64,000 bases of DNA from Rhodobacter sp. Har01 (lineage in GTDB: Bacteria > Pseudomonadota > Alphaproteobacteria > Rhodobacterales > Rhodobacteraceae), in assembly GCF_020564565.1 (NCBI RefSeq), contig NZ_JAJCTD010000001.1:434001-498000 (forward strand). Direction: 5' to 3'. Both the position numbers and the translations under genes were made by a program. This document shows, piece after piece, positions 18,095-27,122 of the stretch; the stretch's first letter is position 1, and every line of letters begins with the position of its first letter. Below the pieces are notes generated by a model. The model had not been told where the DNA came from, made no database searches, and was given only the letters and a program-made list of their open reading frames with translations.

Positions 18095-19276
18095 ATGGGG
18101 TCGATTGTCATCGTCGGGGCGGCGCGCACGCCCATGGGCGGGTTTCAGGGCGGGCTTTGCGGCCTGACCGCACCGGAGCTTGGCGCCGTGGCGATCCGCG
18201 CCGCGCTGGAGCGTGCGGGGGTGGCCGGCGCCGATCTGGACGAGGTGCTGATGGGCTGCGTCCTGCCCGCCGGTCTGGGCCAGGCCCCGGCCCGGCAGGC
18301 AGCGCTGGCGGCGGGGGTGCCGGTCTCTGTGCCCGCGACCACGGTGAACAAGATGTGCGGCTCGGGGATGAAGACGGTGATGCTGGCGCATGACGCGCTG
18401 CGGGCCGGGTCGGCCCGGGTGATGCTGGCGGGCGGCATGGAAAGCATGTCGAATGCGCCCTACCTCCTGGACCGGGCGCGGGCGGGCTATCGCATGGGGC
18501 ATGGCCGGGTGCTGGACCACATGTTTCTCGATGGCCTTGAGGATGCCTACGAAAAGGGCCGCCTGATGGGCACCTTCGCCGAGGACTGCGCCGAGGCCTA
18601 TGGCTTCACCCGCGAGGCGCAGGATGCCTATGCGCTGCAGTCGCTGGCCCGCGCCAGGGCGGCCATTGCCTCGGGCGCCTTTGCCGGGGAAATCGCGGGC
18701 GTGACGGTCAAGGCCAAGGCAGGCGACGCCGTGGTGACGGTGGACGAACAGCCCGGCCAGGCCCGCCCCGAGAAGATTCCGCACCTGAAACCGGCCTTCC
18801 GCCCCGGCGGCACGGTGACCGCGGCAAACTCCTCTTCGATCAGCGATGGCGCCGCCGCCCTGGTGCTGATGACCGAGGTCGAAGCGCAGGCGCGCGGCCT
18901 TGCGCCGCTGGCCCGCATCGTCGGCCACGCCGGCTTTGCCGACCGGCCGGGGCTGTTCCCCACCGCGCCCATCGGCGCTATGAAAAGCCTTTTCGACAAG
19001 ACCGGCTGGACCGCGGCGGACGTCGATCTGTTCGAGATCAACGAGGCCTTCGCCGTGGTCGCCATGGCGGCGATGCGCGATCTGGGCCTGCCGCCCGAGA
19101 CGGTGAACGTCAACGGCGGAGCCTGCGCGTTGGGCCACCCCATCGGTGCCTCGGGCGCGCGGATCATGGTGACACTTCTGGCTGCGCTCAGGGCGCGTGG
19201 GCTGCGTCGCGGGGTTGCCAGCCTGTGCATCGGCGGCGGCGAAGCCACGGCGGTTGCCGTGGAAATGATGGGATAG
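18095..19276 (+). CDS. Acetyl-CoA C-acyltransferase (thiolase)
   Basis: This 393-residue thiolase cleaves a 3-ketoacyl-CoA to acetyl-CoA plus a shortened acyl-CoA, or runs in reverse. The nucleophile is Cys88 in 'NKMCGSGMKTVM', and 'NEAFAV' and the C-terminal 'GGACALGHPIGASGARI' with the acid/base Cys are intact. The start at 18095 fits the gagg site. An upstream ATG at 18083 overlaps the preceding stop and would add four residues. In this setting it probably acts on 2-methylacetoacetyl-CoA (isoleucine) or acetoacetyl-CoA from HMG-CoA cleavage. Confidence 0.93.
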   Translation: MGSIVIVGAARTPMGGFQGGLCGLTAPELGAVAIRAALERAGVAGADLDEVLMGCVLPAGLGQAPARQAALAAGVPVSVPATTVNKMCGSGMKTVMLAHDALRAGSARVMLAGGMESMSNAPYLLDRARAGYRMGHGRVLDHMFLDGLEDAYEKGRLMGTFAEDCAEAYGFTREAQDAYALQSLARARAAIASGAFAGEIAGVTVKAKAGDAVVTVDEQPGQARPEKIPHLKPAFRPGGTVTAANSSSISDGAAALVLMTEVEAQARGLAPLARIVGHAGFADRPGLFPTAPIGAMKSLFDKTGWTAADVDLFEINEAFAVVAMAAMRDLGLPPETVNVNGGACALGHPIGASGARIMVTLLAALRARGLRRGVASLCIGGGEATAVAVEMMG

Positions 19277-19279
19277 GCA

Positions 19280-20422
19280 ATGGATTTCTCGTTGACAAAC
19301 GAACAGGCGGCGATCCGCGAAATGGCGACCGGCTTTGCCGCGGAGGCCATCGCGCCCCGGGCGCTGGACTGGGATCGCGACCGGCACTTTCCGGTGCCGG
19401 TGATCCGGCAGGCTGCGGCGCTGGGCCTGGGGGGGATCATGGTCAACGAAGCCCATGGCGGCAGCGGGCTGGGGCGGCTGGAAAGCGTGCTGATCTACGA
19501 GGCGCTGGCCTTGGGCTGCCCGGCGATCTCGGCCTATCTGTCGATCCACAACATGGTGGCGACGATGATCGACCGCCACGGCAGCGCCGCGCAGAAGGCG
19601 CAGCTGCTGCCGGCGCTCTGCGCGGGAGAGCGGCTGGCCAGCTATTGCCTGACCGAACCCGGCTGCGGCTCGGATGCGGCGGCGCTGACCACGCGGGCCG
19701 ACCGCGACGGCGCGGGGTTCGTGCTGACCGGGCAGAAAATGTTCATCTCGGGCGCCGGCGAGACCGACCTTTACGTCGTGATGGCGCGGACCGGCGGGCC
19801 GGGGCCGAAGGGAATTTCCGCCTTCCTGGTGGAAAAGGGGGCGGAAGGCCTGTCGTTCGGCGCGAATGAAAGGAAGATGGGCTGGAATGCCCAGCCGACC
19901 CGGACCGTCAGCCTGGACCGGGTGAAGGTCCCGGCCGAGGCGATGCTGGGCCCGGAGGGGGCCGGCTTCCGACTGGCGATGGAGGCGCTGGACGGCGGCC
20001 GCACCTCGATTGCGGCCTGCTCGCTGGGCGGCGCGCAGGCGGCCTTCGACAAGGCCCTGGCCTACATGCAGGACCGCCGCGCCTTCGGGCACAGGCTCTC
20101 TGACTTCCAGGCGCTGCAATTCGCGCTGGCGGAAATGGCGACCGACCTCGAGGTCTGCCGCACCTTCCTGTGGCGCGCGGCCTCGGCGCTGGATGCCAAG
20201 GCGCCCGACGCGACCCGGCTCTGTGCCATGGCCAAGCGGCATGTCACCGATGCCGGTTTCGACGTGGCCAACCGCGCGCTGCAGATGCATGGTGGCTATG
20301 GATATCTGGCCGACTATGGCGTCGAGAAGATCGTCCGCGACCTGCGGGTGCATCAGATCCTGGAAGGCACCAACGAGATCATGCGGCTGATCATCGCTCG
20401 GTCGATCCTGACGGAGGCCTGA
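19280..20422 (+). CDS. Acyl-CoA dehydrogenase, probably isobutyryl-CoA dehydrogenase
   Basis: The 380-residue flavoprotein oxidises an acyl-CoA at the alpha-beta bond and passes electrons to ETF. Family motifs are 'SYCLTEPGCGSDAAAL' near 117-132 and, near the C-terminus, 'RDLRVHQILEGTNEIMRLII', with the catalytic Glu in the usual late position of short/branched-chain ACADs. The N-terminus 'MDFSLTNEQAAIREMATGFA' resembles isobutyryl-CoA dehydrogenase (ACAD8). The next two genes are valine-pathway enzymes, which supports that specificity. A 2-methylbutyryl-CoA activity is also possible. Confidence 0.86.
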   Translation: MDFSLTNEQAAIREMATGFAAEAIAPRALDWDRDRHFPVPVIRQAAALGLGGIMVNEAHGGSGLGRLESVLIYEALALGCPAISAYLSIHNMVATMIDRHGSAAQKAQLLPALCAGERLASYCLTEPGCGSDAAALTTRADRDGAGFVLTGQKMFISGAGETDLYVVMARTGGPGPKGISAFLVEKGAEGLSFGANERKMGWNAQPTRTVSLDRVKVPAEAMLGPEGAGFRLAMEALDGGRTSIAACSLGGAQAAFDKALAYMQDRRAFGHRLSDFQALQFALAEMATDLEVCRTFLWRAASALDAKAPDATRLCAMAKRHVTDAGFDVANRALQMHGGYGYLADYGVEKIVRDLRVHQILEGTNEIMRLIIARSILTEA

Positions 20423-20436
20423 GGGTGGGGCCTGAA

Positions 20437-21501
20437 ATGGAAGAGCTGATCGTCGAACGGGTCGGATCGCTGGCGCGGCTGCGGCTGAACCGCCCCGCCG
20501 CGATCAACGCGTTGACGCATGGCATGGTGCGGGGGATGGACGCCGCCCTGACCGCGCTGGAGGCCGATCCCGACGTGGCGGCGATCCTGCTGACCGGCGA
20601 GGGCGACCGCGGGCTTTGCGCCGGCGGCGACATTCGCAGCCTTTACGAGGCGCCGCGGGTCACCGACGGCCTGTCGATGGCCTTCTGGCGCGACGAATAC
20701 CGGCTGGATGCCCGCATCGCCCGTTGCGCCAAGCCCTTCGTGGCGGTCATGGATGGCCTGGTGATGGGCGGCGGCATCGGCATCTCGGCGCATGCGGCAT
20801 TCCGGGTGGTGACCGAGCGGTCGAAAATCGCGCTGCCGGAATGTGGCATCGGTTTCGTGCCCGATGTGGGCGCGACCTGGCTCTTGCCGCGGGCGCCGGG
20901 GCAACTGGGCGCCTGGATGGGCCTGACCGGGCGCATCCTGGGGGCTTCGGACGCAATCCTGCTGGGCTTTGCCGACCATTTCCTTCCGGCCGCCAACCTG
21001 GGCCTGCTGGTCCGCGCGCTGGCCGGGCTGCCGGCCGATGCGGGGCGCGCCGGCGTCGCCTCCTGCCTTCTGGGCCTGGCCAAGCCTGTCGGCCCGGCCT
21101 CGCTTGCACCCCACAAGGCCCTGATCGACCGCTGCTTCCGCTTTGATCGCGTCGAAGAGATCATCGCCGCGCTGCAGGCCGAGCCGGGCGAGTTTGCCGC
21201 CGCCACCCTGGCCGACCTGCAGGCGAAATCGCCGACCGCGCTGAAGCTGGCGCTGCGGCTGAACCGGCTGGGGCGCGCGGCCCTGCGGCTGGAGAACGCG
21301 CTGGAACTGGAATACGCTGCGGCACGGGCGCTGGTGGTTGGGCATGACTTCTATGAAGGCATCCGCGCGGCGATCATCGACAAGGACCGGGCGCCAAAAT
21401 GGGCGCCGGACAGGCTGGCCGAGGTCTCGGACGGCTGGGTGGATCAGGCATTGCAGGTGACGGCAGACCGGGTGTTCCCGGCGCAAGGAGGGACGACATG
21501 A
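20437..21501 (+). CDS. Crotonase-fold 3-hydroxyisobutyryl-CoA hydrolase-like protein
   Basis: The 354-residue protein has the crotonase core 'LCAGGDIRSLYE' (oxyanion hole) and 'DGLVMGGGIGIS', followed by 'LPECGIGFVPDVGATWLLPR', the arrangement of 3-hydroxyisobutyryl-CoA hydrolase (HIBCH) rather than enoyl-CoA hydratase. HIBCH releases 3-hydroxyisobutyrate, the substrate of the enzyme encoded next. ATG 20437 was chosen; a GTG at 20425 in the same frame is better spaced from an upstream ggag and remains possible. It overlaps mmsB by 4 bp. Confidence 0.88.
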   Translation: MEELIVERVGSLARLRLNRPAAINALTHGMVRGMDAALTALEADPDVAAILLTGEGDRGLCAGGDIRSLYEAPRVTDGLSMAFWRDEYRLDARIARCAKPFVAVMDGLVMGGGIGISAHAAFRVVTERSKIALPECGIGFVPDVGATWLLPRAPGQLGAWMGLTGRILGASDAILLGFADHFLPAANLGLLVRALAGLPADAGRAGVASCLLGLAKPVGPASLAPHKALIDRCFRFDRVEEIIAALQAEPGEFAAATLADLQAKSPTALKLALRLNRLGRAALRLENALELEYAAARALVVGHDFYEGIRAAIIDKDRAPKWAPDRLAEVSDGWVDQALQVTADRVFPAQGGTT

Positions 21502-22397
21502 GCATGACCGTGGGTTTCATCGGTCTGGGCAACATGGGGCTTCCGATGGCCCTGAACTTGGTCAAGGCGGGGTTCCGCGTGCAGGGATTTGACACCACGC
21601 TGGCCGCGCGCACGGCGGCCCAGGCGGGCGGCGTGACGCTGGCCGCAACCGCGGCCGAAGCCGCAAGGGGCGCCGAGGCGGTGGTCACCATGCTGCCCTC
21701 GGGGCCGATCATGCAGCTGGTCTGGGTCGAGGTTGTTCCGGCGATGACTGCCGGCGCGCTGATCGTCGATTGCTCGACGGTGGACATTGACAGCTGCCAC
21801 AAGGCGCATGCGATGGCGGCGGCGGCGGGGCTGGTGTCGCTGGACTGCCCGGTGTCCGGCGGGGTCGGCGGGGCCACGGCGGCGACGCTGACCTTCATGG
21901 CCGGCGGATCGGGGGAAGCCTATGCCCGAGCCGAACCGCTGCTGGCGGCGATGGGCAAGGCCCGCACCCATTGCGGCGAGGCGGGGGCGGGGCAGGCGGC
22001 CAAGATCTGCAACAACATGATCCTGGGGATTTCGATGATCGCCGTCAGCGAGGCCTTCGGTCTGGCCGACCGGCTGGGCCTGTCGCGGCAGGCGATGTTC
22101 GATGTGGCCTCGAAATCCTCGGGGCAATGCTGGAGCCTGACAACCTATTGCCCGGTTCCCGGCCCGGTGCCGACCTCGCCCGCGAACAACAGCTACAAGC
22201 CCGGCTTCGCGGCGGCGCTGATGCTCAAGGACCTGCGGCTTTCGCAGGCCGCGGCCACGGGCGCCGGGGCGAACACGCCGCTCGGCGCCGCGGCGACACA
22301 GCTTTACGAGGCGATGGACAAGGCCGGGCAGGGCAACCGCGACTTCTCGGCCATCTTCGAGGTGCTGACCGGGGTGAAGGGGAGCGCCATGGCATGA
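21498..22397 (+). CDS. mmsB: 3-hydroxyisobutyrate dehydrogenase
   Basis: This 299-residue NAD-dependent beta-hydroxyacid dehydrogenase begins with the Rossmann motif '[20 protein letters not shown]'. The substrate-binding motif is '[12 protein letters not shown]', and the catalytic Lys lies in '[14 protein letters not shown]'. It converts 3-hydroxyisobutyrate to methylmalonate semialdehyde. Overlaps on both sides (ATGA) place it inside the catabolic operon. The next enzyme of the route, methylmalonate-semialdehyde dehydrogenase (mmsA), is not in this window. Confidence 0.94.
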   Translation: MSMTVGFIGLGNMGLPMALNLVKAGFRVQGFDTTLAARTAAQAGGVTLAATAAEAARGAEAVVTMLPSGPIMQLVWVEVVPAMTAGALIVDCSTVDIDSCHKAHAMAAAAGLVSLDCPVSGGVGGATAATLTFMAGGSGEAYARAEPLLAAMGKARTHCGEAGAGQAAKICNNMILGISMIAVSEAFGLADRLGLSRQAMFDVASKSSGQCWSLTTYCPVPGPVPTSPANNSYKPGFAAALMLKDLRLSQAAATGAGANTPLGAAATQLYEAMDKAGQGNRDFSAIFEVLTGVKGSAMA

Positions 22398-23167
22398 CCC
22401 ATGAAACCCTGCTGACCGAACGCCATGGCCGGGTGCTGCTGGTGCGGCTGAACCGGCCCGAGTCGCTGAATGCGCTGAACGCCCAGGTGGCGCGCGATCT
22501 GATCGCGGTGACGGCCGAGGCGGACGCCGACGAGGACATCGGTTGTGTGGTGCTGACCGGCTCGGACCGGGCCTTTGCCGCCGGGGCGGACATCAAGGAG
22601 ATGCTGACGCTGACCTTCCAGGACGTGGCGGCCAGCGACATGTTCGCGGAATGGGGTCTGCTGACGGGGCGCCGCAAGCCGATCATCGCGGCGGTGGCCG
22701 GCTATGCCCTGGGCGGCGGCTGCGAACTGGCGATGATGTGCGATTTCATCCTGGCCGCCGACACGGCGAAGTTCGGCCAGCCCGAGATCAAGCTGGGCAC
22801 CATCCCGGGCATGGGCGGCTCGCAACGCCTGGCGCGGTTCGTTGGCAAGTCCAAGACCATGGAGATGGTGCTGACCGGCCGGCTGATGGATGCGACCGAG
22901 GCGGCGCAATGCGGTCTTGTCAGCCGGGTGGTGCCGGCCGACACCCTGGTGGCCGAGGCGCTGCGGGTGGCCGAGGGGATCGCCGGTCTGTCGGCGCCGG
23001 TGGTGGCCATGGCCAAGGACGCGGTGAACCGGGCCTTCGAGACCACCTTGGCCGAGGGGCTGGTGGTGGAACGGAGGATCTTCCATTCGACCTTCGCGCT
23101 CGACGACCGCGCCGAGGGCATGGCCGCCTTTGCCGAAAAGCGCAAGCCGGCGTTCCGGAACAGGTGA
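22394..23167 (+). CDS. Enoyl-CoA hydratase
   Basis: The 257-residue crotonase has '[15 protein letters not shown]' and '[16 protein letters not shown]' for the oxyanion hole. Both catalytic Glu positions look present ('[15 protein letters not shown]' and '[20 protein letters not shown]'). It hydrates 2-enoyl-CoAs; here methacrylyl-CoA (valine) or tiglyl-CoA (isoleucine) are the natural substrates. The start overlaps the mmsB stop by ATGA. Confidence 0.92.
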   Translation: MTHETLLTERHGRVLLVRLNRPESLNALNAQVARDLIAVTAEADADEDIGCVVLTGSDRAFAAGADIKEMLTLTFQDVAASDMFAEWGLLTGRRKPIIAAVAGYALGGGCELAMMCDFILAADTAKFGQPEIKLGTIPGMGGSQRLARFVGKSKTMEMVLTGRLMDATEAAQCGLVSRVVPADTLVAEALRVAEGIAGLSAPVVAMAKDAVNRAFETTLAEGLVVERRIFHSTFALDDRAEGMAAFAEKRKPAFRNR

Positions 23168-23171
23168 GGCA

Positions 23172-23927
23172 ATGAAGATCGACGGCGTTTTCATCGTCAC
23201 CGGCGGCGCCTCGGGCCTTGGCCTTGCGACGGCCGAGATGCTGGTCGCCTCCGGCGCTCGGGTGGTGCTGGCCGACCTGAACCCCGAGGCGGGCGAGGCG
23301 GCGGCACAGGCCTTGGGCGCAGGGTTCCTGCGCTGCGACGTGGCGTCGGAGGCGGACGGGCAGGCGGCGGTGGCGCTGGCGCAATCTCTGGGCAGCCTGC
23401 GCGGACTGGTCTGCTGCGCCGGGATCGCCCCGGGCGAGCGGGTGGTGGGCCGCGACGGGCCGCACCGGCTGGACCTGTTCACGCGGGCGGTCACGGTAAA
23501 CCTGATCGGCACCTTCAACATGGCCCGCCTTGCCGCCACCGCGATGGCCGGCAATGCGCCCGACGCAGGCGGCGAGCGGGGGATGATCGTGATGACCGCC
23601 TCGATCGCGGCCTATGACGGGCAGATCGGCCAGGCGGGCTATGCGGCGTCCAAGGGCGGCGTGGTGGCGATGACCCTGCCGATGGCGCGGGAACTGGCGC
23701 GGCACGGCATAAGGGTGATGACCGTGGCGCCGGGCATCTTCCGCACCCCGATGATGGCCGGGCTGCCGCCCGAGGTGCAGGACAGCCTGGGCGCCTCGGT
23801 CCCCTTCCCCTCGCGCCTGGGCGAGCCGGCGGAATATGCGGCGCTGGTGCGCCATATCCTGGAAAACCCGATGCTGAACGGCGAGGTGATCCGTCTGGAC
23901 GGCGCCCTTCGCATGGCCCCCAAGTGA
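23172..23927 (+). CDS. SDR-family 3-hydroxyacyl-CoA dehydrogenase (HSD17B10-like)
   Basis: The 251-residue short-chain dehydrogenase has the NAD motif '[16 protein letters not shown]' and active site '[20 protein letters not shown]' (YxxxK). The C-terminal pattern '[20 protein letters not shown]' and '[20 protein letters not shown]' is that of type II 3-hydroxyacyl-CoA / 3-hydroxy-2-methylbutyryl-CoA dehydrogenases. It would follow the hydratase and precede the thiolase in isoleucine breakdown. It lies 4 bp after the hydratase. Confidence 0.9.
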   Translation: MKIDGVFIVTGGASGLGLATAEMLVASGARVVLADLNPEAGEAAAQALGAGFLRCDVASEADGQAAVALAQSLGSLRGLVCCAGIAPGERVVGRDGPHRLDLFTRAVTVNLIGTFNMARLAATAMAGNAPDAGGERGMIVMTASIAAYDGQIGQAGYAASKGGVVAMTLPMARELARHGIRVMTVAPGIFRTPMMAGLPPEVQDSLGASVPFPSRLGEPAEYAALVRHILENPMLNGEVIRLDGALRMAPK

Positions 23928-23936
23928 GGTGACGAG

Positions 23937-25103
23937 ATGTTCCACGCCACGCTGAACTTCGACCTGGGCGAGGACGTCGCCGCGCTTCGTGACATGGTCC
24001 ACAAATGGGCGCAGGAGCGGGTGAAGCCGATGGCCGCCGAGGTGGACCGCAGCAACGTCTTTCCGAACGAGCTTTGGGCCGAGATGGGCGACCTGGGCCT
24101 GCTGGGCATCACCGTGCCCGAGCAATACGGCGGCGCCGGAATGAGCTATCTGGCGCATACCGTGGTGGTCGAGGAACTGGCGCGGGCCTCGGCCAGCGTC
24201 AGCCTGTCCTACGGCGCGCATTCCAACCTGTGCGTCAACCAGATCAAGCTGAACGGCACCGAGGCGCAGAAGCAGAAGTATCTGCCGCCGCTGATGGCGG
24301 GCCGGGCGGTGGGCGCGCTGGCGATGTCGGAGCCCGGCGCGGGGTCGGACGTGGTGTCGATGAAGTTGCGGGCCGAGCGGCGCGACGGTTTCTATGTGCT
24401 GAAGGGCAACAAGTACTGGATCACCAACGGCCCCGATGCCGACACGCTGGTGGTCTATGCCAAGACCGACCCCGACGCGGGGGCGAAGGGCATCACCGCC
24501 TTCATCGTCGAGCGGACGATGAAGGGCTTCTCGACCAGCCCGCATTTCGACAAGCTGGGGATGCGCGGCTCGAACACGGCCGAACTGGTGTTCGACAACG
24601 TCGAGGTGCCGTTCGAAAACGTGCTGGGCCTTGAGGGCAAGGGCGTGCGGGTGCTGATGTCGGGGCTCGACTATGAGCGCGTGGTGCTGGCCGGGATCGG
24701 GCTGGGCATCATGGCGGCCTGCCTGGACGAGGTGATGCCCTATGTCGCCACCCGCCAGCAGTTCGGTCAGCCGGTGGGGAACTTCCAGCTGATGCAAGGC
24801 AAGATCGCCGACATGTATGTGGCGATGAACACCGCGCGGGCCTATGTTTATGAGGTGGCGCGCGCCTGCGACCGCGGCCAGGTCACCCGGGCCGATGCCG
24901 CCGGTGCGGTGCTTTACGCCAGCGAACAGGCGATGGTGCAGGCGCACCAGGCGGTGCAGGCTTTGGGCGGGGCGGGGTTCCTGGCGGATTCGGTGGTCAG
25001 CCGGCTGTTCCGCGACGCCAAGCTGATGGAGATCGGCGCGGGCACCAGCGAGATCAGGCGCATGCTGATCGGGCGCGAACTCATGGCGGCGATGGGCGCA
25101 TGA
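23937..25103 (+). CDS. ivd: Isovaleryl-CoA dehydrogenase
   Basis: This 388-residue acyl-CoA dehydrogenase catalyses the first leucine-specific step, isovaleryl-CoA to 3-methylcrotonyl-CoA. Motifs are '[16 protein letters not shown]', '[18 protein letters not shown]' and '[11 protein letters not shown]'. '[15 protein letters not shown]' has Glu247 at the internal catalytic-base position that distinguishes IVD from most ACADs. Correspondingly, the late position reads '[18 protein letters not shown]', with Gly instead of Glu. The next gene encodes the following enzyme and overlaps by 4 bp. Confidence 0.95.
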   Translation: MFHATLNFDLGEDVAALRDMVHKWAQERVKPMAAEVDRSNVFPNELWAEMGDLGLLGITVPEQYGGAGMSYLAHTVVVEELARASASVSLSYGAHSNLCVNQIKLNGTEAQKQKYLPPLMAGRAVGALAMSEPGAGSDVVSMKLRAERRDGFYVLKGNKYWITNGPDADTLVVYAKTDPDAGAKGITAFIVERTMKGFSTSPHFDKLGMRGSNTAELVFDNVEVPFENVLGLEGKGVRVLMSGLDYERVVLAGIGLGIMAACLDEVMPYVATRQQFGQPVGNFQLMQGKIADMYVAMNTARAYVYEVARACDRGQVTRADAAGAVLYASEQAMVQAHQAVQALGGAGFLADSVVSRLFRDAKLMEIGAGTSEIRRMLIGRELMAAMGA

Positions 25104-26704
25104 AACTGGCATCGCGGCACATTGCGGGAACCGAAGCCGCCCGGGTCAATCGGGCGGCGCATCTGGCGCTGCTGGATCAGGTGCGCACGGCGGCCGAGCA
25201 TGCCGCGGCGGGCGGCGGTGAGCAGGCGCGGGCGCGGCATGCGGCGCGCGGCAAGCTGTTGCCGCGCGAGCGGGTGGCGGGGCTGTTGGACCCGGGGTCC
25301 GCCTTCCTTGAGATCGGCGCCACGGCGGCGCATGGCATGTATCACGGCGCGGCACCCTGTGCGGGGCTGATTGCCGGCATCGGCCGGGTGATGGGGCGTG
25401 AGGTCATGGTGCTGGCCAACGACGCCACCGTGAAGGGCGGCACCTATTACCCGATGACGGTGAAAAAGCACCTCCGCGCGCAGGAGATTGCGGCCGAGTG
25501 CCGCCTGCCTTGCGTCTATCTGGTGGACAGCGGCGGCGCCAACCTGCCCAACCAGGACGAGGTTTTCCCCGACCGCGACCACTTCGGCCGCATCTTCTAC
25601 AACCAGGCGCAGATGAGTGCTGCGGGCATCGCCCAGATCGCCGTCGTCATGGGGTCTTGCACCGCCGGCGGGGCCTATGTGCCGGCGATGTCCGATGTCT
25701 CGATCATCGTGCGCGAGCAGGGGACGATCTTCCTGGCCGGTCCGCCGCTGGTGAAGGCGGCGACCGGCGAGGTTGTCACCGCCGAGGATCTGGGCGGCGG
25801 CGAAGTCCATACCCGGCTGTCCGGCGTGGCGGACTATCTGGCCGAGGACGATGCGCATGCGCTGGCGCTGGCGCGGCGGGCGGTGGGGAGTCTGGGGGGA
25901 GGCGGGGTGAACCCCGCCCCGCGCCAGTCGCCTGAAGCGCCGGCCCATGACCCGGACGAACTGCTCGACGTGGTGCCGGCCGACCTGCGCACGCCCTATG
26001 ACATCCGCGAGGTGATCGCCCGCGTGGTGGACGGCAGCCGCTTCGACGAATTCAAGGCCCGGTTCGGCGAGACCTTGGTGACCGGCTTTGCCCATGTGAT
26101 GGGCTGGCCGGTGGGGATTGTGGCCAACAACGGCGTGCTGTTTTCGGAAAGCGCGCAGAAAGGCGCGCATTTCATCGAGCTGTGCAGTCAGCGCGGCATT
26201 CCGCTGGTGTTCCTGCAGAACATCACTGGCTTCATGGTCGGCCGGAAATATGAAAACGAGGGCATCGCCCGGCATGGCGCCAAGATGGTGACCGCGGTCG
26301 CCACCACCGCCGTGCCGAAGATCACGATGCTGGTCGGTGGGTCCTTCGGCGCAGGGAATTATGGCATGGCGGGGCGGTCCTACAGCCCCCGGTTCCTCTG
26401 GAGTTGGCCGAATTCGCGCATCTCGGTGATGGGCGGAGAGCAGGCCGCCGGGGTGCTGGCGACGGTCAAGCGCGACGGGATCGAGCGGGCAGGGGGGGTG
26501 TGGAGCCCTGAGGAAGAGGCCGAGTTCAAACGTCCGACGCTGGAGATGTTCGACCGCCAGTCGCACCCGCTTTATGCCAGTGCCCGGCTGTGGGACGACG
26601 GCATCGTCGATCCCAGGAAGACGCGCGAGGTGCTGGCGCTGTCGCTGTCGGCCAGCCTGAACGCGCCCATCGGGGAAACCCGCTTCGGCGTGTTCCGGAT
26701 GTGA
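25100..26704 (+). CDS. Methylcrotonyl-CoA carboxylase carboxyltransferase (beta) subunit
   Basis: The 534-residue carboxyltransferase transfers CO2 from biotin to 3-methylcrotonyl-CoA. It shows the tandem crotonase-like halves of the family: '[20 protein letters not shown]' and '[20 protein letters not shown]'-type text in the first half, and '[20 protein letters not shown]' with '[17 protein letters not shown]' in the second. The His/Lys-rich first-half motif and '[20 protein letters not shown]' are typical of MCC beta. It is overlapped by ivd and separated from its alpha subunit by one small gene. Confidence 0.95.
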   Translation: MKLASRHIAGTEAARVNRAAHLALLDQVRTAAEHAAAGGGEQARARHAARGKLLPRERVAGLLDPGSAFLEIGATAAHGMYHGAAPCAGLIAGIGRVMGREVMVLANDATVKGGTYYPMTVKKHLRAQEIAAECRLPCVYLVDSGGANLPNQDEVFPDRDHFGRIFYNQAQMSAAGIAQIAVVMGSCTAGGAYVPAMSDVSIIVREQGTIFLAGPPLVKAATGEVVTAEDLGGGEVHTRLSGVADYLAEDDAHALALARRAVGSLGGGGVNPAPRQSPEAPAHDPDELLDVVPADLRTPYDIREVIARVVDGSRFDEFKARFGETLVTGFAHVMGWPVGIVANNGVLFSESAQKGAHFIELCSQRGIPLVFLQNITGFMVGRKYENEGIARHGAKMVTAVATTAVPKITMLVGGSFGAGNYGMAGRSYSPRFLWSWPNSRISVMGGEQAAGVLATVKRDGIERAGGVWSPEEEAEFKRPTLEMFDRQSHPLYASARLWDDGIVDPRKTREVLALSLSASLNAPIGETRFGVFRM

Positions 26705-26708
26705 TGCC

Positions 26709-27119
26709 ATGACCCTGGACGATGCCCTGGCCCGCCACCCCGGCGCCGCGACCGACCGCCCCGGCGACAGTGCCGCACTGAACGCCGAGATCCTGGCCCT
26801 CATGCGGGCGGGCAGGAAAACCGCCACCTGCGCCGCGCTTGCCGAGTTCTCGAAGGCCGAACCCGCGCCCGAGGTTGGCCGCACCGACATCGCGCTGGAC
26901 TGGCAGGGCCGCCCGGCACTTGCCACCCGCACCACGGCGGTCGAGCGCCTGCGCTATGCCGACATGGATGCCGCGCGCGTGCCGCCGCAGCGAGAATTCG
27001 CCGATCTGCAGGACTGGCAGCGCGGCTATGCCCGCTACTTCGCCCGCATGGGCGCCTTCGATCCCGGCGTGGAAATGATCTGCGAGCGGTTCGAGATGGT
27101 CGAGGATTTTGGAGGCTAG
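26709..27119 (+). CDS. ASCH-domain protein (YhfF-like)
   Basis: This 136-residue protein resembles ASCH-domain proteins: 'DSAALNAEILALMRAGRKTA' is the family's first helix and Gly-Lys-Lys/Arg-Thr motif. 'ALDWQGRPALATRTTAVERL' supplies the following beta strands, and 'QRGYARYFARMGAFDPG' and 'MICERFEMVE' the end. ASCH domains bind RNA or nucleobase-type ligands, and E. coli YqfB hydrolyses N4-acetylcytidine. It lies 4 bp after mccB and 3 bp before mccA, so it is cotranscribed with the carboxylase. A link to leucine breakdown is not known to me. Confidence 0.78.
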   Translation: MTLDDALARHPGAATDRPGDSAALNAEILALMRAGRKTATCAALAEFSKAEPAPEVGRTDIALDWQGRPALATRTTAVERLRYADMDAARVPPQREFADLQDWQRGYARYFARMGAFDPGVEMICERFEMVEDFGG

Positions 27120-27122
27120 GGG

